Part shown: positions 1 through 7,831 of the stretch, piece by piece
Layout: each line of letters starts with the position of its first letter
How positions within the stretch are numbered: position 1 is the stretch's first letter
Source: Chitinophaga sp. YR627
GTDB taxonomy: Bacteria; Bacteroidota; Bacteroidia; Chitinophagales; Chitinophagaceae
NCBI RefSeq assembly: GCF_900114995.1
Contig: NZ_FOUX01000004.1
Coordinates: forward strand, 558,001-622,000
Direction of reading: 5' to 3'
Length of the DNA stretch: 64,000 nucleotides
Made by a program: the position numbers and the translations under genes
Notes under the pieces: model-generated
The model's database searches: none
What the model saw: the letters and a program-made list of their open reading frames with translations, nothing else
Told to the model about the DNA's origin: nothing

Positions 1-2
1 TA

Positions 3-194
3 AAGACCTCTACCGGGTATGCCGAAAAAGGGGCGACCGTTGCCGCAGTATCACTCATGAGGGCGAACCTGCCGGCAAATATTCAGATAAAAGCTTCCGG
101 CGGTATTCGTACCTTTGACTTTGCAAAGGAGCTGATCGACGCAGGTGCCACAAGGATCGGGACGAGCAATGGCGTGGCCCTCATGAAGGGATAA
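3..194 (+). CDS. deoC: Deoxyribose-phosphate aldolase, C-terminal part (cut by window edge)
   Basis: Only the last 63 residues are present. The enzyme cleaves 2-deoxyribose 5-phosphate to acetaldehyde and glyceraldehyde 3-phosphate in deoxynucleoside breakdown. The first complete codon begins the motif KTSTGY, whose lysine is the Schiff-base lysine of the family (K167 in E. coli DeoC). KASGGIR further on carries the second conserved lysine, and the phosphate-binding end RIGTSNGVALM is intact. The stop lies 4 bases before the next gene, so the three genes up to 1804 look like one transcript. The N-terminal part lies outside the window. Confidence 0.93.
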   Translation, partial: KTSTGYAEKGATVAAVSLMRANLPANIQIKASGGIRTFDFAKELIDAGATRIGTSNGVALMKG

Positions 195-198
195 AAGT

Positions 199-645
199 AT
201 GAATATGAAACACTTAATATTATTATTCTCCGGATTGCTGATCGGAGGCCTGGCTATGGCCCAGGACGGACCTATTGCCAGTAGCGGCGGCGTAAAAGTG
301 GTAAAAGACAGTCGTCTGGACCTGCTGATCAGAAAACAGATCTACATCAACACCCTGGCTATCCGTAACCAGCCGGGCTTCAGGGTACAGGTCATTTCTA
401 CCAACAAAAGAAATGAAGCCAATGATGTAAAGGCACGTACCATGCAGTTATACCCTGATTACCGTACTTATCTGGATTACCAGGCCCCTTACTTCAAGGT
501 GCGCGTAGGTGACTTTAAAACCCGTGAAGAAGCCACTGAGCTCAGAGAGAAAATGAGCACCAGTTTCCCGGGAGGCGTATTTGTTGTACCTGCCATTATT
601 AATCTGTCACCTGAGAAAGAAGCCGGTAATGAAGAATCGTATTAA
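199..645 (+). CDS. Secreted SPOR-domain protein
   Basis: A 148-residue exported protein. Residues 1-21 form a signal peptide ending in AMA-QDG. Residues about 60-135 look like a SPOR domain, a fold that binds denuded glycan strands of peptidoglycan: GFRVQVIST, then a spaced helix, then YFKVRVGDFKTREEA and a final VFVVP strand. This suggests a periplasmic role at the cell wall, but no partner is evident. A second ATG two codons downstream (205) could equally be the start. The gene follows deoC by 4 bases and its 3' end overlaps the M20 gene by 17 bases, which implies coupled translation. Confidence 0.8.
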   Translation: MNMKHLILLFSGLLIGGLAMAQDGPIASSGGVKVVKDSRLDLLIRKQIYINTLAIRNQPGFRVQVISTNKRNEANDVKARTMQLYPDYRTYLDYQAPYFKVRVGDFKTREEATELREKMSTSFPGGVFVVPAIINLSPEKEAGNEESY

Positions 646-1804
646 AGAACTGGCGCAGCAATATGCGCCGGAGTTCGTTGCTATCCGCCGTCACATTCAC
701 GCTCATCCTGAATTATCCTTCCAGGAATATGAAACATCCAAATTCATACAACAGAAACTGGACGAATTCGGCGTATCCTACACTGCTGGTATTGCCGGAA
801 CCGGCATTATCGCTACCATAGCAGGTAAAAATCCATCTTCCAAAACCATCGCGTTACGGGCTGATATGGATGCACTCCCTATCACCGAAGCGAACGATGT
901 ACCTTATAAATCACTCAATACAGGCGTCATGCATGCCTGCGGGCACGACGTACACACTACCTGTGTACTGGGCGCTACCCGCATCCTGCAAGAGCTGAAA
1001 GATGAATTTGAAGGTACTATCAGAGTGTTGTTCCAGCCAGGTGAAGAAAAACACCCGGGAGGAGCCAGCCTGATGATACAGGATGGAGCACTGGAAAATC
1101 CCCGCCCTGACGCGATACTGGGTATGCACGTGCAGCCAAGTATGGAGGCAGGTAAACTCGGCTTCCGCGCCGGACAGTACATGGCCAGCGCTGATGAGAT
1201 CTATATTACGATCAAAGGAAAAGGCGGTCACGCAGCTTTACCTCACCTGACAGTAGATACCATTCTCGTGGCATCTCACCTGGTGGTAAGTCTGCAACAG
1301 GTGATCAGCCGTAACAATAATCCGTTTTCACCGTCCGTGCTGAGCATTTGTGCTTTCAATGGCGGTTATACAACAAACGTCATCCCCAGTGAGGTAAAGC
1401 TCATGGGTACTTTCAGGGCGATGGACGAAACATGGCGCTTTAAAGCGCATGAGATCATCAAAAAACAGGCGACCGAACTGGCGCATGCGATGGGAGCGGA
1501 GATCGATATTGAAATACTCGTAGGTTATCCCTGCCTGTACAATAACGAGGCTGTAACCGGCAAAGCACGCGGTCTGGCAGAAGATTATCTGGGCCTATCC
1601 AATGTAGAAGATACAGAAGTACGTATGGGTGCAGAAGACTTTGCCTTCTATTCACAGATCGTTCCAGCCTGTTTCTTCCGCTTAGGTACTGGTAATATCT
1701 CCCGTGGTATCACCTCCGGTGTGCATACGCCGACCTTCGACGTAGATGAAAATGCCATCGAAGTAGGTATTGGTACCATGGCATGGCTGGCCACCCAATT
1801 CTGA
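629..1804 (+). CDS. M20 family metal-dependent amidohydrolase
   Basis: A 391-residue amidohydrolase of the M20D type (N-acyl-amino-acid or hippurate hydrolase like). Metal-site motifs are all present: HAHPELSFQE near the N-terminus, MHACGHDVHTT with the typical Cys and two His, GEEKHPGGA, MGAEDFAFY and the final GVHTPTFD. The central dimerisation domain (GKGGHAALPH) is also intact. The frame is open further upstream, to an ATG at 581, but the start at 629 (MKNRIKELAQ) fits the family and gives a 17-base overlap with the SPOR gene. Substrate cannot be told from sequence; cytoplasmic, no signal peptide. Confidence 0.9.
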   Translation: MKNRIKELAQQYAPEFVAIRRHIHAHPELSFQEYETSKFIQQKLDEFGVSYTAGIAGTGIIATIAGKNPSSKTIALRADMDALPITEANDVPYKSLNTGVMHACGHDVHTTCVLGATRILQELKDEFEGTIRVLFQPGEEKHPGGASLMIQDGALENPRPDAILGMHVQPSMEAGKLGFRAGQYMASADEIYITIKGKGGHAALPHLTVDTILVASHLVVSLQQVISRNNNPFSPSVLSICAFNGGYTTNVIPSEVKLMGTFRAMDETWRFKAHEIIKKQATELAHAMGAEIDIEILVGYPCLYNNEAVTGKARGLAEDYLGLSNVEDTEVRMGAEDFAFYSQIVPACFFRLGTGNISRGITSGVHTPTFDVDENAIEVGIGTMAWLATQF

Positions 1805-1827
1805 TACAATAGCTTATTATATTGAGA

Positions 1828-1864
1828 AAAGCCGTTCGCATATGCGGACGGCTTTCTTTTTATC
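1828..1864 (+). terminator. Intrinsic terminator after the M20 gene
   Basis: Hairpin with 13-base arms, AAAGCCGTTCGCA and TGCGGACGGCTTT, with one G-T pair, followed by CTTTTTAT. It lies 24 bases after the stop at 1804. Confidence 0.85.
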
Positions 1865-1881
1865 TAAACTAAAGTAACCAA

Positions 1882-1907
1882 AGAGGTCCGCTGGAAAGCA
1901 GACCTCT
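1882..1907 (-). terminator. Probable terminator of the ABC/GntR operon
   Basis: Inverted repeat AGAGGTC ... GACCTCT with an inner GCT/AGC pairing, about 40 bases beyond the stop of the minus-strand gene at 1947. The T-rich tail on the minus strand is weak. Confidence 0.55.
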
Positions 1908-1946
1908 ATCAACATAGCCTTTTTGTCTTATCGTTATAAAAAAAGT

Positions 1947-2612
1947 TTATCTGATCTTTTTGATAGATGCTGCGGATATGCCTTCCATGCGGAATACAGC
2001 CAGGGTCTCTATGTCCATCTGTACATCCTTATAAGGCACATTGTAAGACTCCACAGCACTGTTTTTACCTAAAGTAACCTGCAGAGAATCTACTTTGCTA
2101 TAGTCTCCCTCTACCTTCAGTTCGCAGCCATCTCCTCCGCTGACAGCCAGCTTGCCCAGTTGTACATCGATGATATGAATACCGCAGCCCTCCTTTGCAA
2201 GAACGTTTAGTACCGGCTGATTGAACTGCTGCAGAAAAACCGAACCTTCTTTTAATATTACATCAGTGACATCTGTACACTCCAGAACGCTTACGTTATG
2301 TTTGTTCAAATTGAGAAACAGCGTATCATTATGATATGAATACATAAACTTGCCATTCTGGTCTTCTCTAAAGACCACAACATTTTTGTCGGCTTTTATA
2401 ACCGGTAAATGGCTGTCACGTGGTCCTTCTAATACCAGGACTTTGAATGGTTTTAAATCCAGTCCTGTTCTGGGCTTATTCACTTCCATAGTTATAGGAC
2501 CTTTACCACTGTAGCCCCTTTTAAAATTTGCCCACATCACACTATTTGCGATCAGCATTAGCAGCACAAGAAAGCCTGCAAAAGCGATTAATAATTTATA
2601 ACTGGTCTTCAT
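1947..2612 (-). CDS. Unknown membrane-anchored protein, last gene of the ABC/GntR operon
   Basis: A 221-residue protein that I do not recognise. Residues 8-28 form one membrane segment (LLIAFAGFLVLLMLIANSVM). The rest is a beta-rich, probably periplasmic region with repeating short strands (VFLQQFNQPVLNVLA, KLAVSGGDGCELKVEG), resembling the right-handed beta-helical adhesin-like (DUF2807-type) proteins, though I cannot confirm that. It starts 18 bases after the GntR gene on the same strand, so it is probably co-transcribed with the transporter and controlled by the same operator at 4696-4719. It may sense or accompany the transporter. Confidence 0.6.
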   Translation of the reverse strand: MKTSYKLLIAFAGFLVLLMLIANSVMWANFKRGYSGKGPITMEVNKPRTGLDLKPFKVLVLEGPRDSHLPVIKADKNVVVFREDQNGKFMYSYHNDTLFLNLNKHNVSVLECTDVTDVILKEGSVFLQQFNQPVLNVLAKEGCGIHIIDVQLGKLAVSGGDGCELKVEGDYSKVDSLQVTLGKNSAVESYNVPYKDVQMDIETLAVFRMEGISAASIKKIR

Positions 2613-2630
2613 GACTACCTTTTTAATGAA

Positions 2631-3002
2631 TTACCTGAAATGAGATTTTTTAAACTTCTCGTAATGCGTCTTTAGTTCATCCAGCTCCAGGTCCAGCAGA
2701 TATATACTGCGGAAGAACTGTGGCAGCTCATTCGCCAGGAACTGCTCCTTTTTCAATTGCTTGATCTTCTTAGATGCACCAGCTGCGACGAAGTAACCAA
2801 TCCCTCTTTTATTATAGATGATCTCGTAGTGCTGCAGATATTCACAGGTGCGCATCACCGTATTGGGATTCACTTCCAGCTGCACTGCCAGTTCTCTTAC
2901 CGAAGGAATTCTGTCCTCTGGTTTCCACTTGTCAAGCAATATCTGCTCGCACATGTAGTCGGCGATCTGGAGATATATAGCCTGCGTATCTTTGAATTCC
3001 AT
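2631..3002 (-). CDS. GntR family transcriptional regulator, YtrA type
   Basis: A 123-residue regulator. Residues about 10-77 form a winged helix-turn-helix of the GntR family (RIPSVRELAVQLEVNPNTV, then GIGYFVA as the wing). The C-terminal extension is only about 45 helical residues, too short for a ligand-binding domain. This is the layout of the YtrA subfamily, which usually lies within ABC transporter operons and represses them. Its position 28 bases after the permease gene and the perfect palindrome at 4696-4719 in the operon promoter agree with autorepression of the whole operon. The inducer is unknown. Confidence 0.9.
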   Translation of the reverse strand: MEFKDTQAIYLQIADYMCEQILLDKWKPEDRIPSVRELAVQLEVNPNTVMRTCEYLQHYEIIYNKRGIGYFVAAGASKKIKQLKKEQFLANELPQFFRSIYLLDLELDELKTHYEKFKKSHFR

Positions 3003-3030
3003 AAATGATCTTTTTAACCGGTACTACTGA

Positions 3031-3843
3031 TTATATTTCCTTGTCTCTCAGCCTCACATATGCCAGCGTCCATAGGATAGGCGGTAGTAAGTATTGTGCG
3101 GCGAATCTGAAAATCTGCTGCAACGTTTCTGGTATGATCAGCAAATCATGCACTTCCCCCTCAGCTGTTACGCCTTTTTGTATCTGCACAACGATAAACG
3201 GAAAGTGAGAATACCATTCATCGAGTATTTTACCAAAGAACAGTAATACAAAAAGTGTATTCACCAAATACAGACAAAACAGAAAAACAGCCAGCAGAAA
3301 AATAGTTTTTATGAAACTATATTTTTGAAAATACACTGCTCCCAGTAACATAAATGCCTGTGCAACGAACCAGATGGAATAGAAATATTGCCAGGGAGTA
3401 TCAACTGCAAATTCCTTTAGGTCGTTAACAATATGTACGGACTTTTTGGTATAGATGATAAAGTCCATCATCTGATAAGCCAGATAGAATGCCACATGAT
3501 AAAGCAGGAGGAAACCAACAGTAGTTACCAGCAACGTACTGATGAATTTTTCCAGGTGTGAGGCCGGAAATAGCAGGTAGTCAATGCCCTGCTGCTTATT
3601 ACCCAATTCTGCGAAACAAAGACTGGTGAAAATAAGACCGGTAGCATACATCCCGATAAAGAACACAGGCATTAATCCACTGGCCTTAATAGAGAAATTA
3701 TCAGTAGTAGACAACAGCAGTAATGCCAGGGAAAGTACTGTCAGTACAATAACAGACATACCGTACAGGCGGTAGTTATCCTGAAGATGTTTCCTCATAT
3801 ACCACCCGAAACGAACCGGGCTAAATAAATTATTCGCTTGCAT
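3031..3843 (-). CDS. ABC transporter permease-like membrane protein
   Basis: A 270-residue protein with about six hydrophobic segments, among them residues 30-46, 55-78, 100-125, 150-170, 178-205 and 245-262. There is no catalytic motif. It lies 5 bases after the ATPase gene and before the GntR gene, the usual place of the membrane subunit in YtrA-controlled exporters. The sequence is too divergent to name a substrate. It is probably the channel partner of the ATPase at 3849-4682. Confidence 0.75.
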   Translation of the reverse strand: MQANNLFSPVRFGWYMRKHLQDNYRLYGMSVIVLTVLSLALLLLSTTDNFSIKASGLMPVFFIGMYATGLIFTSLCFAELGNKQQGIDYLLFPASHLEKFISTLLVTTVGFLLLYHVAFYLAYQMMDFIIYTKKSVHIVNDLKEFAVDTPWQYFYSIWFVAQAFMLLGAVYFQKYSFIKTIFLLAVFLFCLYLVNTLFVLLFFGKILDEWYSHFPFIVVQIQKGVTAEGEVHDLLIIPETLQQIFRFAAQYLLPPILWTLAYVRLRDKEI

Positions 3844-3848
3844 AAGGG

Positions 3849-4682
3849 TTAGTTAAAGATTTGTGTGATGCGCTCAGGTTTATCCAATACAGCATTGAAC
3901 AACAGTTCCATGTCAATCTTGCTATGCTGCGCTCCTTCATTCGGTGTGATAACAGCATGACCACGGATAGAACTGTCTGAAAACAGTACTTTATTCGTAT
4001 CCGCAATGTTGGTCACAGTACTGAATAATAGTCTGTCAGTCACTGTTTCGACATCCTGTCTGAAGATGATCTTGTGATTGTCGATGATCACAATACTATC
4101 GATCAGGTTGTCCAGATCACGGACCTGATGCGTAGAGATCATGATGCATTTTTCATCGCTGACAGCCGCCGCGATCACTTTACGGAACTGGCTCTTGGAA
4201 GGGATATCCAGACCATTGGTCGGTTCATCCAGGATCAATGCTTTTGTGTTGGATGCCAGTGCAAAACTGATCAACACTTTCTTTTTCTGACCATAGGACA
4301 TTTCTGTCAGTTTCTGGTCCATGGGAATCTGGAACTCTTCCAGATAATTGTAGAATGCCTTCTTATCAAACAAGGGATAGAAAGGGGCATAGGTACTTAC
4401 GTAACTCTTAATACTCACCTGTGGCAGGTAGAACTCTTCCGGTACCATAAAGATGTTCTGTAAAAACGCCGGTTGGCGATAACGTGATTCAAAGCCCAGC
4501 ACCTTACAGTGACCGGCATTAGGGAACAACAACCCTGCAATATGCTTCAGCAGACTGGATTTACCCGCACCATTCTTTCCCAGCAAACCATAAATGTGAC
4601 CAGCCTCCAGCTGCAGATTCAGGTTCTCGAACAAAGGCTTGTTCTTCCGATAGCTGAATGATAGATTCTGGATGGATATCAT
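3849..4682 (-). CDS. ABC transporter ATP-binding protein
   Basis: A 277-residue ATPase subunit. Walker A is GLLGKNGAGKSS, the signature is a variant MSYGQKKKV instead of LSGGQ, Walker B with D-loop is ALILDEPTNGLD, and the switch histidine lies in ISTHQ. Residues after about 215 form a short C-terminal extension. It is the first gene of the four-gene minus-strand operon (ATPase, permease, GntR, unknown). The start ATG lies 14 bases downstream of the operator palindrome. Probably an exporter responding to membrane or drug stress, as in other YtrA-type systems, which is inference. Confidence 0.92.
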   Translation of the reverse strand: MISIQNLSFSYRKNKPLFENLNLQLEAGHIYGLLGKNGAGKSSLLKHIAGLLFPNAGHCKVLGFESRYRQPAFLQNIFMVPEEFYLPQVSIKSYVSTYAPFYPLFDKKAFYNYLEEFQIPMDQKLTEMSYGQKKKVLISFALASNTKALILDEPTNGLDIPSKSQFRKVIAAAVSDEKCIMISTHQVRDLDNLIDSIVIIDNHKIIFRQDVETVTDRLLFSTVTNIADTNKVLFSDSSIRGHAVITPNEGAQHSKIDMELLFNAVLDKPERITQIFN

Positions 4683-4695
4683 AGATTAGTGATTT

Positions 4696-4719
4696 AGTGT
4701 ACTACTTACCTAGTACACT
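4696..4719 (-). promoter_or_regulatory. GntR/YtrA operator palindrome
   Basis: Perfect inverted repeat AGTGTACTA - 6 bases - TAGTACACT. It lies directly downstream of the -7 box at 4721-4728 and 14 bases before the start codon of the ATPase gene, so bound protein would cover the transcription start. The GntR regulator in the same operon (2631-3002) is the obvious ligand. Confidence 0.8.
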
Positions 4720-4720
4720 G

Positions 4721-4750
4721 TAAAAGTAGGAATGATTTTCAAATTGCAAA
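4721..4750 (-). promoter_or_regulatory. Promoter of the ABC/GntR operon
   Basis: On the minus strand TTTG (4747-4750), 18 bases, then TACTTTTA (4721-4728). This matches the Bacteroidota -33 TTTG / -7 TAnnTTTG pattern except for the last base and a slightly short spacer. Confidence 0.6.
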
Positions 4751-4952
4751 ATGTTTTTTTCAGCGTTTGGGGAGAACAGAGATAAAAACAGTTGATATTC
4801 AGGCTTTTTTAGGGATTTTATTTTTTCCAGAGCGGAATAGCGGGGCAATACCGGGACTATCTACTCAATAACAAGGCATACATAATGAGTAAATGCTGGT
4901 TTAATCTTGACTTTGTCGGTTAAATTCTACACATTAAGACTTTTTTATAAGC

Positions 4953-4960
4953 TATATTTG
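4953..4960 (+). promoter_or_regulatory. -7 promoter box (TATATTTG)
   Basis: Exact match to TAnnTTTG, 31 bases before the ATG at 4992. No convincing -33 box is seen at the right spacing. Confidence 0.5.
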
Positions 4961-4991
4961 CTTTCATGGTTTACATTTAAATCTATCCCCT

Positions 4992-6065
4992 ATGAAAGGC
5001 CCTATAGCAGCCGTGCTTTGTTTAAGCCTTTTATTTTCAGCGATTACGGCATCTGCACAGTTCGTGAAGACGAAAGACCTGGAGAAGATGAAAAAGCGAA
5101 CAAGAATCATTGTGTTGAAAGAAAAACCTGATAAGAAGATCCTAAAGCAACTCGCCCGTACTTCCCCTGAAATGGCAAATGCTTACAAGCAGGCGATCAG
5201 ACAATTAAATCAGGATTTCCCTGAAGCAGTCAGACAGTTTTGGACAGTGAACAGTGGCGCTACTATTGAAGTACGCACCGAAAAAGAAATTGAGAAAATC
5301 CGTAAAAAGAGTGACAGAACCAGTATCGTGATGGATTGCCAGTCACTCCATGTGAAACCTGGTGTGAAAAGCCGTTACTCCAAACTGACACGTACCTACA
5401 CCTCCGGACTAAGCTGGCAGAAAGATCCGAAAGACCTCAGTATCCCGGTTATCAGTATGACCTTTATTGAGAGCGACCTGCAGTATCCTTTCTACATCCA
5501 GAACATGTCCGATCAGTTCCCTGATTATATCGATCTGGCAGTAGGATTACGACTGGCCACCTTTGTATTTAATGAGCAACTGGAAGGCAAAACATCTACT
5601 GTTCTTCAGAAAGAGATCAAACACAATGCAGTACTGATGAAGGGTAAGACCCTGGTACTCTGCAAAGACTGGCTGGATGAAACATTCGAAGCCAATGTGG
5701 CGAAGAATGACTACCCCTTCCCGATTAAATACGTGAGTCTCGAAGAACTGGAAAACCTGATCCGCAAAGACGTCTACGACAGTACAGTCGTTGCCTACGT
5801 CCCGGCCGGCGTATTCTCCACCTTCGATAAAAACGCTCCCAGTATGGAAGTCCATGTACCGGTTGTTTTTGATCCGGCGAATGGTATGCCCCTCTGCCAC
5901 TCCGATATCAGTCATGAAATGTTCCAGGCATGGGGCTTCTCACTGATCCCGAGAATGGGCAAGACAGTAGTGGGTTTCAAGAAGATCAGAAATGAGGATA
6001 TCAGACATTTTGCAAAGTCGATCACCGAAGGAGAAGAACAGGAACAAATGGGACTTAATAATTAA
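4992..6065 (+). CDS. Secreted protein of unknown function
   Basis: A 357-residue protein that I do not recognise. Residues 1-22 are a signal peptide ending in ASA-QFV. The mature part is mixed alpha/beta with a basic N-terminal stretch (MKKRTRIIVLKEKPDKK). Later come an acidic strand region (VISMTFIESDLQYPFYIQ) and a C-terminal segment containing HSDISHEMFQAWGFSL and a glutamate-rich end. No known catalytic motif is apparent. It is monocistronic, with a TATATTTG box upstream and a bidirectional terminator at 6129-6161 downstream. The gene sits alone between the ABC operon and glyA. Confidence 0.75.
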   Translation: MKGPIAAVLCLSLLFSAITASAQFVKTKDLEKMKKRTRIIVLKEKPDKKILKQLARTSPEMANAYKQAIRQLNQDFPEAVRQFWTVNSGATIEVRTEKEIEKIRKKSDRTSIVMDCQSLHVKPGVKSRYSKLTRTYTSGLSWQKDPKDLSIPVISMTFIESDLQYPFYIQNMSDQFPDYIDLAVGLRLATFVFNEQLEGKTSTVLQKEIKHNAVLMKGKTLVLCKDWLDETFEANVAKNDYPFPIKYVSLEELENLIRKDVYDSTVVAYVPAGVFSTFDKNAPSMEVHVPVVFDPANGMPLCHSDISHEMFQAWGFSLIPRMGKTVVGFKKIRNEDIRHFAKSITEGEEQEQMGLNN

Positions 6066-6087
6066 GAATTAAGAATTAAAAATTAAG
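6062..6087. repeat. AT-rich inverted repeat, left arm (pair 1)
   Basis: 26-base arm built of AATTAAG units. It is perfectly inverted at 6230-6255, and the two arms bracket the terminator in this intergenic spacer. The surrounding sequence continues the AATTAAG pattern to about 6099. Confidence 0.85.
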
Positions 6088-6128
6088 GATTAAGAATTAG
6101 CCATCTACATATAGGCTGACATATAAAC

Positions 6129-6161
6129 AAAAAAGCTGCGGAAATCAACCGCAGCTTTTTT
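6129..6161. terminator. Bidirectional intrinsic terminator
   Basis: AAAAAAGCTGCGG, 7-base loop, CCGCAGCTTTTTT. It has an A-run on one side and a T-run on the other, so it can serve both the convergent gene ending at 6065 and glyA ending at 6260. Confidence 0.9.
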
Positions 6162-6229
6162 GTTTATTCTACTTACTAACCTTATTTAAGAATCACAATT
6201 AATCAAAACTCAGTTCATTAACAACAATT

Positions 6230-6255
6230 CTTAATTTTTAATTCTTAATTCTTAA
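6230..6255. repeat. AT-rich inverted repeat, right arm (pair 1)
   Basis: Exact reverse complement of 6062-6087. It lies 4 bases beyond the glyA stop. Confidence 0.85.
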
Positions 6256-6259
6256 CTGA

Positions 6260-7537
6260 CTACAGTTCAGGATACAGTACGAACTGTTTCATGAAGTCAT
6301 TCACTGCTCCTCTTACACTGTTGATACGAGCTTCGTTATCAGCATCCATCAGCAGTTCATCGATCCAGGAAACTACCTGACCCATGTGCTCTTCTTTCAT
6401 ACCACGGGTGGTGATAGCCGGAACACCTACGCGGATACCGGAAGTAACGAATGCAGATTTATCATCGAATGGTACCATGTTCTTGTTGACAGTGATGTCA
6501 GCTTTTACCAGTACCTGTTCAGCTTTTTTACCAGAGATATTCTTGTTACGCAGGTCGATCAGCATCAGGTGGTTATCAGTACCGCCGGAAACGATCTGGT
6601 AACCTTTCTCAACGAATGCTTTAGACATTGCCTGTGCGTTTCTGATGATCTGTTTAGCATATACATCGTACTCGTCAGACAGGATCTCGTAGAAAGATAC
6701 TGCTTTCGCTGCGATCACGTGCTCCAGCGGACCACCCTGAATACCAGGGAATACGGCTGTATCGATCAGAGAGCTCATCATACGGATTTCACCTTTTGGT
6801 GTTTTCAGACCGAATGGATTTTCAAAATCCTTACCCAGCATGATCATACCACCACGAGGACCACGCAGTGTTTTGTGCGTAGTAGTAGTTACAAAATGAC
6901 AATGCTCGAACGGAGAGTTCAGCAGACCTTTTGCGATCAGACCAGCCGGATGTGCGATATCAGCCAGTACAAAAGCACCTACCTGGTCAGCGATCTGACG
7001 GATACGTTTGTAATCCCAGTCACGGCTGTAAGCAGAAGCACCACATACGATCAGTTGCGGTTTTTCTTTCAGCGCGATCTCTTCCATCTTATCATACTCG
7101 ACAAGACCAGTTTCTTTATCTACGCCATAGGAGAATGGCTCATATAATTTACCGGAGAAGTTTACAGGAGAACCGTGTGTCAGGTGACCACCCATGCTCA
7201 GGTCCAGACCCAGGATCTTGTCGCCTGGTTTCAGGATCGCCAGCATGACAGCAGCATTTGCCTGTGCACCGGAGTGCGGCTGTACGTTTGCATACTCAAT
7301 ATTAAAGATCTGTTTAGCTCTGTCGATGGCCAGTTGTTCACTCTGGTCAACAATTTCACAGCCACCATAATATCTGCGCCCAGGATAACCTTCTGCGTAT
7401 TTATTGGTCAGAACGGTCCCCATAGCCTGAATAACCTGCAGGCTGGTAAAGTTTTCCGAAGCGATCAATTCTATACCATGACGCTGACGTTCCAGCTCCT
7501 GGCTGATGATATTAAATATTTGCAGATCTCTTTGCAT
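6260..7537 (-). CDS. glyA: Serine hydroxymethyltransferase
   Basis: A 425-residue PLP enzyme that interconverts serine and glycine with transfer of a one-carbon unit to tetrahydrofolate; cytosolic. Typical motifs are YAEGYPGRRYYGGC near residue 50, PHSGAQANAAV, the HPAGLIAKG region, and the PLP lysine in TTTTHKTLRGPRGG around residue 225. The length is normal for bacterial GlyA. It is monocistronic with a -7 box at 7563-7570, which would give a leader of about 20 bases. I see no riboswitch-like structure in that short leader. Confidence 0.98.
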   Translation of the reverse strand: MQRDLQIFNIISQELERQRHGIELIASENFTSLQVIQAMGTVLTNKYAEGYPGRRYYGGCEIVDQSEQLAIDRAKQIFNIEYANVQPHSGAQANAAVMLAILKPGDKILGLDLSMGGHLTHGSPVNFSGKLYEPFSYGVDKETGLVEYDKMEEIALKEKPQLIVCGASAYSRDWDYKRIRQIADQVGAFVLADIAHPAGLIAKGLLNSPFEHCHFVTTTTHKTLRGPRGGMIMLGKDFENPFGLKTPKGEIRMMSSLIDTAVFPGIQGGPLEHVIAAKAVSFYEILSDEYDVYAKQIIRNAQAMSKAFVEKGYQIVSGGTDNHLMLIDLRNKNISGKKAEQVLVKADITVNKNMVPFDDKSAFVTSGIRVGVPAITTRGMKEEHMGQVVSWIDELLMDADNEARINSVRGAVNDFMKQFVLYPEL

Positions 7538-7562
7538 TGTATGAAACTTTGAAAATTTGCTG

Positions 7563-7570
7563 CAAAGGTA
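7563..7570 (-). promoter_or_regulatory. -7 promoter box of glyA (TACCTTTG)
   Basis: Exact TAnnTTTG match on the minus strand, 26 bases before the glyA start. No -33 box at the standard spacing was found. Confidence 0.55.
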
Positions 7571-7664
7571 ATCGAATTTGTGAATAGTGCATAGTCAATA
7601 TCAGCTATTCAATAGTTTTTTTTGCTACAAAAAGACAATACAATAGTCATAAACACTAGAAAAC

Positions 7665-7672
7665 TATATTTG
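7665..7672 (+). promoter_or_regulatory. -7 promoter box (TATATTTG)
   Basis: Exact TAnnTTTG match facing the nucleotidyltransferase gene at 7832, which would give a leader of about 150 bases. Apart from this and the glyA box, the 294-base spacer 7538-7831 shows nothing else I can support. Confidence 0.4.
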
Positions 7673-7831
7673 CCATAGACAATAATTGTTATATCTTAAG
7701 ACAGTCCGATGATTTATCTCCCCCAGTCTGGCCTAACATCCTGTACTTCAGCCCTATGGACTATTTTCAATTTTTGTTCTACCTTCACGCCCTCGGTACG
7801 AGAACGAGATTATTAAACCTAACCTGCGTAC

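Noticed and set aside
6056..6256. Interpretation of the AATTAAG pair as a transposon-type mobile element
   Set aside because: No transposase, no visible target duplication, and the insides of the two pairs are unrelated; recorded only as repeats.
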